Positions 16,421 through 23,170 of a DNA stretch of 64,000 nucleotides are shown piece after piece. The position numbers and the translations under genes are program-made. The notes below the pieces were generated by a model that was not told the origin of the DNA, did no database searches, and saw only the letters and a program-made list of their open reading frames with translations. The DNA is taken from NCBI GenBank assembly GCA_023667395.1, contig JAMPAC010000006.1, positions 29,810 through 93,809 of the forward strand. The letters run 5' to 3'. This DNA comes from Blautia sp. Lineage in GTDB: Bacteria; Bacillota; Clostridia; Lachnospirales; Lachnospiraceae. The first letter of the stretch is position 1, and the number at the start of each line of letters is the position of its first letter.

Positions 16421-16527
16421 ACAGCCGAACGCGGTGATGCAGGCGGTTGGAACGCGGTCGTTTTTCTGTGCGCGTGAACCCACTCCCGGCATTTTGCCAT
16501 ATAGTAGTATTGTCCGGCGGGTTCTTG
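16421..16527 (-). pseudogene. Stranded fragment of a divergent miaB 5' region (R2)
   Basis: Reading minus it encodes EPAGQYYYMAKCREWV (intact miaB: EPARQYYYLAKCREWV). After a short scrambled stretch it continues in another frame as KNDRVPTACITAFGC. The coding match stops after GGCTGT, the same point as R1 and R3, followed by CCGTTCGTGTGAG and the leader of toxin 2. Sequence is far from the local miaB but still MiaB-like, so it comes from a different miaB allele. It begins 16 bp after the brnA stop codon. Confidence 0.85.
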
Positions 16528-16542
16528 ATTTTATCCTTTTCC

Positions 16543-16758
16543 TTATCTCCATTCCAACTGAAGCTTTCTCTTGGATGCCACACAATCGGACAGATACAAA
16601 TTAATCAGCGTCTGATAAGGTATCCCCAGGCTTTCCGACTGACTTTTGAAATACTCTATGGTTTCTCCGTCAATATTGATGGTAATCTGCTTCTTTACCC
16701 TATTGGAATATGGATTTTTTCTTGGATTCAGATTTTCGATATCATATTCTTCTCTCAT
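16543..16758 (-). CDS. brnA: BrnA-type antitoxin
   Basis: A 71-aa ribbon-helix-helix-like protein, MREEYDIENLNPRKNPY, then KKQITINIDGETIEYFKSQSESLGIPYQTLINLYLSDCV, as in BrnA antitoxins, which bind and repress their own promoter with BrnT. It follows the toxin gene with a five-base gap. The ATG at 16756-16758 is preferred over an in-frame TTG four codons earlier that overlaps the brnT stop. Confidence 0.88.
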   Translation of the reverse strand: MREEYDIENLNPRKNPYSNRVKKQITINIDGETIEYFKSQSESLGIPYQTLINLYLSDCVASKRKLQLEWR

Positions 16759-16763
16759 TGTCC

Positions 16764-17054
16764 TTACCAACCTTTCTGATAAAATTCTTTCTCCTTTTTC
16801 GTCGCTTCTCTTGCAGAAATGATTCTGATCGTACTATCCCCATCTCTGTAACAATGACTCACAATACATATTCCTTTTGTCCCGGTTATTCCTATGATGA
16901 GAAATCTTTCCTCCTCATAAGAATGGTCTGGGTCATCAAACAGAATTGCATTTTCATCACCAAATACATCCCTTGCCTCTTCAAAGGATATGCCATGTTT
17001 CTTCTTGTTCGTTTCATTCTTGTTGTCATCCCATATAAAACGCAATTTATTCAT
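16764..17054 (-). CDS. brnT: BrnT-type ribonuclease toxin
   Basis: A 96-aa RelE-fold toxin, MNKLRFIWDDNKNETNKKKHGISFEEARDVFGDE, then RFLIIGITGTKGICIVSHCYRDGDSTIRIISAREATKKEKEFY. The KHGISFEEA motif and the IRIISAREA motif with catalytic Arg are diagnostic of BrnT. First gene of the brnTA pair. Its upstream region begins directly at a miaB fragment junction (17161). Confidence 0.93.
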   Translation of the reverse strand: MNKLRFIWDDNKNETNKKKHGISFEEARDVFGDENAILFDDPDHSYEEERFLIIGITGTKGICIVSHCYRDGDSTIRIISAREATKKEKEFYQKGW

Positions 17055-17160
17055 AAATACATTATACCTATTTTCTAATTATTAAGCAACATTTCCCTTT
17101 TTTATAGTCACCTATGGCAGAATCATAATTTCCAAAAATCTGTGCTGCAAAAAACATAGG

Positions 17161-17240
17161 ACAGCCGAACGCGGTGACGCAGGCGGTTGGAACGCGGCCG
17201 TTTATCTTCTGTTTCGTCGGTGTCCAGTGCAGAAATCCGA
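17161..17240 (-). pseudogene. Chimeric relic: relE-toxin fragment joined to miaB fragment (R3)
   Basis: Reading minus from 17240, the sequence encodes ISALD then, after a one-base shift, PTKQKIN, matching ISALDRPTKQRIK of RelE toxin 1. It then passes directly into GRVPTACVTAFGC, a MiaB-like segment nearly identical in DNA to R2 (two differences in about 45 bases). It ends after GGCTGT at 17161, as R1 and R2 do. Most of the toxin, all of the antitoxin and the start of the miaB part are deleted. Confidence 0.75.
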
Positions 17241-17247
17241 ATCCTGT

Positions 17248-17622
17248 TTACTCGCACGGACGGACGCTTTCCGTCCACAGAGAATGCATAAATTCAAGTT
17301 GAAGGTTTTTTAACTCTTTCATCCTTTCAGCGATCATGCTTAAATACGTTTCGTCTGTATAGCCCTTTTGTTTTTCTTCATCGGAACATCTTTTAAAACC
17401 GGACAATATATTGATAACGGATGGTATATTGAGCATAAAATAGCGCACAAAGACTTTTGGATAATAATCTTCATCTTTATAATCTTTCATTACCTCTCTG
17501 ACTATCTTTTTCATTCGGATAAAGGACTGCTCATTCCACTCGCCTGCATTTGTGCGGATGTACGTGAATAATTCTTCATCAGATGCGTTATATTTATGAA
17601 AATTTTGTAAGCTTTCTTTCAT
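17248..17622 (-). CDS. Hypothetical protein upstream of the toxin-antitoxin array
   Basis: A 124-aa soluble, mainly helical protein without recognisable domain (MKESLQNFHKYNASDEELFTYIRTN...). Its ATG overlaps the pepT stop by four bases, so translation is probably coupled. The final residues VRPCE and the stop are encoded by CGTCCGTGCGAGTAA, which is the junction segment found upstream of toxins 1 and 2. The natural C-terminus may therefore have been replaced when the array formed. Function unknown; an immunity protein is one possibility. Confidence 0.55.
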   Translation of the reverse strand: MKESLQNFHKYNASDEELFTYIRTNAGEWNEQSFIRMKKIVREVMKDYKDEDYYPKVFVRYFMLNIPSVINILSGFKRCSDEEKQKGYTDETYLSMIAERMKELKNLQLEFMHSLWTESVRPCE

Positions 17623-18869
17623 GCTTTTTCCTTTTCTTGTTCCCCATACCTCTCCGCCAGCCTCACCAACAGTTCCGTAACCTTATCCATGTACTGGACG
17701 CAGGCGTATTCAAAGCGGCTGTGGCAGTTTGCGCCGCCGGTGCAGAGGTTCGGGCAGGGAAGCCCCATGAAGGAAAGCCGCGCGCCGTCGGTGCCGCCCC
17801 TGACAGGCGTTATCATGGGCTCTGTCCCCATCTCCCGCAGGATATCCGAAGCGTTTTTCATCAGATGCCCATGGTCTTTCAGGACCTCTTTCATGTTGTA
17901 ATAGGAATCTCTCACCTCGGCCACAACTGTTCCCTGGCCGTATTTTTCATTTAAGAAGTCGGCGCATTTTTGGAACATTGCTTTCTTCTGCTCGAACAGT
18001 TCCCTGCTGTGGTCCCTGATGATATAGTCCGCGACTGTTTTTTCCACATTCCCTGAAATCTGGTCCAGATGGAAGAAGCCCTCGTACCCCTCCGTATATA
18101 TGGGATTCTGGAACACGGGCAGCAGGCCCTGGAATTCCTGCGCCACCAGGATGGAATTGATCATTTTGCCTTTCGCGCCGCCGGGATGCACGCTGCGCCC
18201 ATGGACCGTGAGCCTGCCGGAGGCCGCGTTAAAGGTCTCGTTCTCCAGTTCTCCCCATCCGCCGCCATCCACCGTGTAGGCGAAATCCGCCCCGAACAGC
18301 TTTACGTCAAAATGATCCGCGCCCTCCCCGATCTCCTCATCGGGAGTGAAGCCTACCCGGATCTTGCCGTGTTTTACTTCGGGATGATGCAGCAGATATT
18401 CGCAGGCTCCCATGATCTCCGCGATACCCGCCTTATCGTCCGAGCCAAGGAGCGTAGTGCCGTCGGTGACGATGAGATCATACCCTTTCAGCTTTTTGAT
18501 CTCCGGAAAGTCCGCCGTGGAAAGCACGATCTGTTCCGCCTCGTTCAGCAGGATATCTTCCCCGTCATAATTTTCCACAATGCGGGGCTTCACGCCCGTG
18601 TCCGTCACCGCCGGGGAAGTGTCCATGTGGGCGATAAATCCCAGCACAGGCGCGTCCTCACAGCCCTGGGATGCCGGGATGGAAGCATAAAGGTAGCAGT
18701 GCTCCTGATCATATGTGATCTCCACTGCCCCCATCTCCTTAAGCTGACGCTCCAGAAGCCGCGCCAGGTCGTGCTGCTTCGCCGTGCTGGGTGTGGTCCC
18801 GGTGGTCTCGTCGGACTGGGTGTCTATGACCACATATTGCAAAAAATTCTCAATGGTTTTTGATAACAT
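17619..18869 (-). CDS. pepT: Peptidase T (tripeptide aminopeptidase)
   Basis: A 416-aa cytosolic M20B zinc aminopeptidase releasing the N-terminal residue of tripeptides. Metal-site motifs are visible: GFIAHMDTSPAV, GTTLLGSDDKAGIAEI, GFTPDEEIGEGADHF and, in the dimerisation lobe, RSVHPGGAKGKM. C-terminal TPVRGGTDGARLSFMGLPCPNLCTGG completes the family pattern. Normal length. It overlaps the hypothetical gene at 17248-17622 by four bases. Confidence 0.97.
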   Translation of the reverse strand: MLSKTIENFLQYVVIDTQSDETTGTTPSTAKQHDLARLLERQLKEMGAVEITYDQEHCYLYASIPASQGCEDAPVLGFIAHMDTSPAVTDTGVKPRIVENYDGEDILLNEAEQIVLSTADFPEIKKLKGYDLIVTDGTTLLGSDDKAGIAEIMGACEYLLHHPEVKHGKIRVGFTPDEEIGEGADHFDVKLFGADFAYTVDGGGWGELENETFNAASGRLTVHGRSVHPGGAKGKMINSILVAQEFQGLLPVFQNPIYTEGYEGFFHLDQISGNVEKTVADYIIRDHSRELFEQKKAMFQKCADFLNEKYGQGTVVAEVRDSYYNMKEVLKDHGHLMKNASDILREMGTEPMITPVRGGTDGARLSFMGLPCPNLCTGGANCHSRFEYACVQYMDKVTELLVRLAERYGEQEKEKA

Positions 18870-18890
18870 GATATTTGCCCTCTTTCTGTG

Positions 18891-19742
18891 TCAACATTTT
18901 ACCATGTTTCCGAAATTCCTACAATTCTTTTCAGAAACAATCTGACTGCTTAACGCCGCCAACACATCCGAAACTGTCATTTGGAGGCTGTCCGGAATTT
19001 CTTTTCTTGCAGGAAGTATTGCAAAAACCTTCTTCCCGGTCCCTGTCTCTGCGGCAAACTGCGGCGGCCTGATCTCAAGCGCCTTGCAAACCATCCTTTC
19101 AAAAGAAGAATAATTAACCGTATCCACAGTTCCTACATGGAAAATTCCGCACAGGTCATGATCAAGCACATATCCGGCATATTCCCCGATCTGTTTCGCG
19201 GGCGTTACATTTATGGTGTAGTCGGGGTAAGTAGGGTGCGGTTCCTCGCTGCAGCTGTGCAGTTTTAACTGCTGCACCCTTGGACAGTCGGCCGCCCAGA
19301 CAGCCGCCAGCCGGAAGATGATCAACTGTTTTCCAAGCAGGTTCCCCAGCATAATCTCGCAATCACGCTTGAAGCCACCATACCCCGACCCCGGTATTGG
19401 CACATCGCTTTCCGTCCATGGCCTGGACAGATCGCCGTCAAATACATTTGCTGTGGATACATACAGTAAACGGCGCTTTTTTTCAGCTATCCACTCGGCT
19501 AACTTTCTGTGAAATTCCATTTGGGCCTGATAATCTCCCCGAATGGAAGAAACTACAATTTCCGGATCCTCGCAGAATAATATTTCCATCAGTTTGTCCG
19601 GCTCTTCCGCTGCCAGCTGATATCCGTTTTCCGGGGTGTGGTGCCCCGCTGTGGGCACGATTTGACAGCAGTCGCCCAGCCCCCCGGCAATTGCCTGCCC
19701 TACCAGGCTGCTGCCCCCGATCACCAAAACTTTTCTTTTCAT
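18891..19742 (-). CDS. RmlD-like NAD(P)-dependent sugar reductase / epimerase
   Basis: A 283-aa extended short-chain dehydrogenase. The Rossmann glycine motif GGSSLVGQAIAGGL is at residues 9-22; VVSSIRGDYQ and LLYVSTANVFDGD follow, and GSGYGGFKRDCEIM provides the catalytic Tyr and Lys. The layout matches dTDP-4-dehydrorhamnose reductase (RmlD) relatives, but no other rhamnose genes are near, so the substrate is open. Confidence 0.8.
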   Translation of the reverse strand: MKRKVLVIGGSSLVGQAIAGGLGDCCQIVPTAGHHTPENGYQLAAEEPDKLMEILFCEDPEIVVSSIRGDYQAQMEFHRKLAEWIAEKKRRLLYVSTANVFDGDLSRPWTESDVPIPGSGYGGFKRDCEIMLGNLLGKQLIIFRLAAVWAADCPRVQQLKLHSCSEEPHPTYPDYTINVTPAKQIGEYAGYVLDHDLCGIFHVGTVDTVNYSSFERMVCKALEIRPPQFAAETGTGKKVFAILPARKEIPDSLQMTVSDVLAALSSQIVSEKNCRNFGNMVKC

Positions 19743-19865
19743 TTGACCATCCTCACCAGATTATTGTTTTACGCTTTTTCAAGTACAACCTGACTTTCAC
19801 TTGTTGTCAAATAGATACTGCACGTCTGCATCCGCCCCAAATGACGAATACATCATTTTTCATCT

Positions 19866-21101
19866 TTAGTCCGCCCTGGTATTAGAGACGAACAAGTAAC
19901 CATCTTTGACTTTCTGTAACGTAACTTCCCACCGTTCCTCATCACTCTCTTTGGTATAATCAATTCTAAGCCGGCCGTCCGGCTCCCAATAACCGGAGAG
20001 CACCGTGCAATACTCATAATTTGTATCCCCGGCAATCACATAATAACTGTCGTATTCCTCCAGGTAATAGAAATCGTCCAACCCTTTTCTTTGGGTATCA
20101 TCCAGCCCGATCCCCAGTCTTTCCCGCAGAAAGTTTTCCATCTCATCCCTCGACACTTTCACGATGTCCAAATCAGGAGCCGCACTGTCCAACTCTGTCA
20201 GCAGGCTCAATTCTTTTTCGGAAATCTGACTTGTTGTACCGCTTATGCCATTATAGAAAAGCTGGAACAGGTTGATCTCGCCAGGAGCCGTATATTCGCT
20301 GGACAGCAGCATATTATTCATGATATCCGCCTGGCTGTTAAAGAATCCCTTATTGAATCCGATAATTTCACTTTCCGTAAGGGCATTTGAATTTTCCGAT
20401 AACTGCTCCGTAGTAAACTTTCCGAGTTCCTGATCCCACGTCAATACGGCTGTTATATCCGAAGCGCCTGTCAATTCTCTTTCGGAGGTAACGAGCATCG
20501 TATCACCGGCCAAAAAATAGAAACAGCCTTCCCCAAACAGCCCTAATTCCTCGACCGGCGTTTCCGCCCATTGTCCGTCCTCAATGCAAAAGTACATAAC
20601 ATTCTGTGTCGATATTCCCTGATAGGTGGACCAAGCAGAAATTATTATCCTGTCCTGTCCGCTGTTCATGGGCAGACTTGATACCCACACCTCGTCTGCG
20701 GGAATCTCGTCATATGCCGCCACGTCCATAGACCCAGCATCCAAAATAATAACTGCTCTCCTGTCAAGCCCGCCAACATGGGGCGTATTTAATATCCTGC
20801 AGACCACAAGCGCCTCTTTTGTCTCAGGCTTTGAAAAAGAGCCATAAAACACCTGGTCTATAACGACATCCGATGCCGTTACAACATCTCCGGACTCATC
20901 ATTTTCCAACACTGTTCCTACAATCCTGCTATCCAATCCGGATAATGGATTGGTATCGTCTGCCCCTGCTGATTCTGCACAGCCAGACATAAAAAGCGTC
21001 CCTGCAAGCATTGCTGCAAATACATATTTACACCCCCATGCCCGCCTCCGGCGGGCACTCATTTCAATATTTGGAAGTTTACTTCCAAACTTTTTCCTCA
21101 T
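19866..21101 (-). CDS. Lipoprotein of unknown function with palindrome-encoded N-region
   Basis: A 411-aa secreted lipoprotein. The lipobox LFMSGC places the lipidated Cys near residue 39, after the hydrophobic stretch YVFAAMLAGTLFMSG. The mature part starts AESAGADD, is acidic and has no domain I recognise. The ATG at 21099-21101 follows GGAGGAG. The n-region is unusually long because it contains two DNA palindromes: TTGGAAGTTTACTTCCAA (21071-21088) and TGCCCGCCTCCGGCGGGCA (21039-21057), the latter encoding SARRRRAWG. The second resembles the repeat palindromes at 11.2 kb and 49.4 kb. Confidence 0.75.
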   Translation of the reverse strand: MRKKFGSKLPNIEMSARRRRAWGCKYVFAAMLAGTLFMSGCAESAGADDTNPLSGLDSRIVGTVLENDESGDVVTASDVVIDQVFYGSFSKPETKEALVVCRILNTPHVGGLDRRAVIILDAGSMDVAAYDEIPADEVWVSSLPMNSGQDRIIISAWSTYQGISTQNVMYFCIEDGQWAETPVEELGLFGEGCFYFLAGDTMLVTSERELTGASDITAVLTWDQELGKFTTEQLSENSNALTESEIIGFNKGFFNSQADIMNNMLLSSEYTAPGEINLFQLFYNGISGTTSQISEKELSLLTELDSAAPDLDIVKVSRDEMENFLRERLGIGLDDTQRKGLDDFYYLEEYDSYYVIAGDTNYEYCTVLSGYWEPDGRLRIDYTKESDEERWEVTLQKVKDGYLFVSNTRAD

Positions 21102-21409
21102 AACATTCTCCTCCTGATTTTTATCGCCTTTTATCGGCACGTTTTGATGTGCCAAAATTATCTGGATCATGGTATTATGCAAACATTGTACATGGTACAT
21201 AAACAGCAGTTTTCATGCACACACACTTTGCACAGGATCGGCGGCTCCTGCCGAGACTATTTTACCACATCTTCCTACATAACTCTATCAGATTTTCTTT
21301 TGCCTTTTTGATACCCTGTTACTAAATATCATTTCGTCACATTTCCATGGTCATGCCGTAACCTCTGTGCTATAATGATATTCAACCTACATGAATCAGG
21401 GAGGCTTAT
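21102..21409. other. Divergent intergenic region
   Basis: About 300 bp between the minus-strand lipoprotein gene and the plus-strand methyltransferase gene. A TATAAT at 21371-21376 lies about 35 bp before the methyltransferase ATG and could be its -10 box; no good -35 is seen. A short hairpin, GCGGCTCCTGCCG, lies near 21240-21254. I see nothing else. Confidence 0.4.
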
Positions 21410-22081
21410 ATGACCGGAAAATTATTTTGTCAGGCAATCATAAAATTCATAACGGGCGTCCTGATCGTTGGCGCTCTTCTGTTCTTGCCTGCAGGAACCT
21501 TTGCCTATTGGCAGGCCTGGCTTCTATTGGCAGCGCTCTTTTTTCCCATGTTTTTCGCCGGTATTGTTATGATGCTTAAAGATCCGGAATTACTGCAGAA
21601 AAGACTGAATGCCAATGAGAAGGAAACGGAACAGAAACAGGTCATAGCGCTTTCCGGCATCATGTTCCTGGCAGCGTTCATGATTGCAGGGCTGAACATC
21701 CGGTTTGGCTGGCTGATACTGCCAGCATGGCTTTCTTATACAGCCGCCATCATCTTCCTGGCCGCCTATGTCCTCTATGCGGAAGTCCTCAGGGAAAACA
21801 GGTATCTCTCAAGGACAGTAGAGGTGCAGGAAGACCAGAAAGTGATCGACACCGGATTGTACGGAATCGTCAGACACCCCATGTATACGGCGACGCTGTT
21901 TCTTTTCCTCTCCATGCCGCTTATTCTGGGTTCCGTGTTCTCATTTTTGATCCTGTTGCTTTACATTCCGATCATACGAAAGAGAATCCAGAATGAAGAA
22001 AAGGTGCTGGAACAGGGACTAAAAGGATATCTTGAATATGAAAAAAAGGTAAAATACAGGATGATATCTTATATTTGGTAG
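21410..22081 (+). CDS. Isoprenylcysteine carboxyl methyltransferase (ICMT)-family membrane protein
   Basis: A 223-aa integral membrane protein with about five hydrophobic helices. The C-terminal half has the ICMT/PEMT signature: GLYGIVRHPMYTATLFLFLSMPLILGS, where RHPMY contributes to SAM and substrate binding, followed by a conserved Glu-rich C-terminal segment (RIQNEEKVLEQGLKGYLEYEKKVKYR). Bacterial members are SAM-dependent methyltransferases or lipid-modifying enzymes of mostly unknown substrate. Start supported by AGGGAGG. One of only three plus-strand genes. Confidence 0.85.
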   Translation: MTGKLFCQAIIKFITGVLIVGALLFLPAGTFAYWQAWLLLAALFFPMFFAGIVMMLKDPELLQKRLNANEKETEQKQVIALSGIMFLAAFMIAGLNIRFGWLILPAWLSYTAAIIFLAAYVLYAEVLRENRYLSRTVEVQEDQKVIDTGLYGIVRHPMYTATLFLFLSMPLILGSVFSFLILLLYIPIIRKRIQNEEKVLEQGLKGYLEYEKKVKYRMISYIW

Positions 22082-22145
22082 GCAGACCACATCCTGATCA
22101 TAAGGTCGGGTAGACCTAAAAATAATAGAAAGGAATCAGCAGACG

Positions 22146-22727
22146 ATGGAAAAATTTTGTTTTGAAATTCCCAGCATCGCCAGAAAAGAAGACGCCATAA
22201 CATTCATAAATGAATTTTACGAGTTCAAGTCCGAAATAAGCGGCTCCGGGGGATTACATAAATTCCTGGATGACTATGAAGGCTGGCTGGACAAACTGCA
22301 AAGAGATCAGGCCAGAACAGTCAGCGAAAAAAGAGTACCGTCAAGAACTTACTTCCTGGTCAGGAAAAATGATAACAAAATCATCGGTATGACCAATATA
22401 AGATTAGCCCTGAACGAGACCCTGAAAAAACGCGGAGGACATATCGGCTACAGCATCAGACCCACGGAAAGAGGAAAAGGATATAATAAGATAAACCTGT
22501 ACTCAGGCCTGAAAGTATGCCAGGAACACAACATCCCTAAAGTCCTGATGGATGCGGACCAATCCAATCCCGCCTCATGGAAAACAATGGAAGCCTTAGG
22601 CGGCATAAAAACAAGAGAATACCTTGACGAAGAAAACGCCCGCAACATCGTCAAAGCCTACGCGATCGACGTAAATAAAAGCCTGCGCGATTATTCCGCC
22701 ATCTACGAGCCCATGCTGGAGCAATGA
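22146..22727 (+). CDS. GNAT N-acetyltransferase
   Basis: A 193-aa acetyltransferase. Core motifs: SRTYFLVRKNDNKIIGMTNIRLALN (strands 2-4), GGHIGYSIRPTERGKGYNKINLYSGL (acetyl-CoA loop) and MDADQSNPASWKTMEALGG (C-terminal motif). The loop reads RGKGY-N-K rather than the more usual R-G-K-G-Y-A/G-T. Substrate unknown. It follows the ICMT-like gene by 64 bp on plus and ends just before a hairpin. Confidence 0.87.
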   Translation: MEKFCFEIPSIARKEDAITFINEFYEFKSEISGSGGLHKFLDDYEGWLDKLQRDQARTVSEKRVPSRTYFLVRKNDNKIIGMTNIRLALNETLKKRGGHIGYSIRPTERGKGYNKINLYSGLKVCQEHNIPKVLMDADQSNPASWKTMEALGGIKTREYLDEENARNIVKAYAIDVNKSLRDYSAIYEPMLEQ

Positions 22728-22729
22728 AA

Positions 22730-22755
22730 TTCCCCGCAGCTTGCTGCGGGGAATT
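22730..22755 (+). terminator. Probable terminator after the plus-strand pair
   Basis: Perfect stem of about 12 bp, AATTCCCCGCAGC/GCTGCGGGGAATT, immediately after the GNAT stop codon. The following tract (AAACCCTTCTTTAG) is only moderately T-rich. Confidence 0.65.
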
Positions 22756-23170
22756 AAACCCTTCTTTAGATTAAAACCAGAAAAGCACAAAAATGAATAA
22801 AAAGTTTCAAAACAAACCAAATAGCATAAACACCTCCCCCAAAAATGCCACAAATCCTGCAAATCACCCCAACATCCGCCCCAATCCTCCACCCCACCAT
22901 TCGGAATACAGCCCCTCCGTGGTAAGATATTCCTCCTCCAGTCCACATATTCCCCCCATGTTCGGAATACAGGCATCAGGGCGGCGGGACTATCTGCTGT
23001 GGCGTGAGCGAGATGTGGAGAGGAGACTCAGGCAAGGGGAGCCGGCTGGCGAGCATTGCCGCGCATTGAGGCTCCTCGCAACGCCCATCGAGCCGTCACA
23101 GCAGATAGTCCCGCCGCCCTGATGCCGTCCCATTCCGCCCCCATCCCCCATTCCATCCCATTCCGCCACA
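22756..23170. other. Non-coding, strand-skewed intergenic region
   Basis: Convergent gap between the GNAT gene and the symporter gene. The plus strand is strongly A/C-rich (G/T-rich on minus) apart from the inverted repeat at 22972-23126. TTCGGAATACAG occurs twice (about 22903 and 22961). A 60-codon minus-strand frame (22766-22948) with a hydrophobic C-terminus exists, but its Gly/Trp-rich composition follows from the base skew, so I do not call it a gene. Confidence 0.55.
22972..23126. repeat. Long inverted repeat, 30-bp perfect arms
   Basis: Arms of 30 bases at 22972-23001 and 23097-23126, beginning GGCATCAGGGCGGCGGGACT and ending at CTGTG, perfectly complementary, around a loop of about 95 bp that itself can pair (GAGGAG near 23019 with CTCCTC near 23072). 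It encodes no protein. It could be a MITE-like insertion or a stable RNA/cruciform structure; no obvious target-site duplication flanks it. Confidence 0.8.

Noticed and set aside
22766-22948. 60-aa Gly/Trp-rich minus-strand ORF
   Set aside because: Composition follows the G-rich strand skew; ribosome site too close; the longer overlapping frame is equally unsupported.
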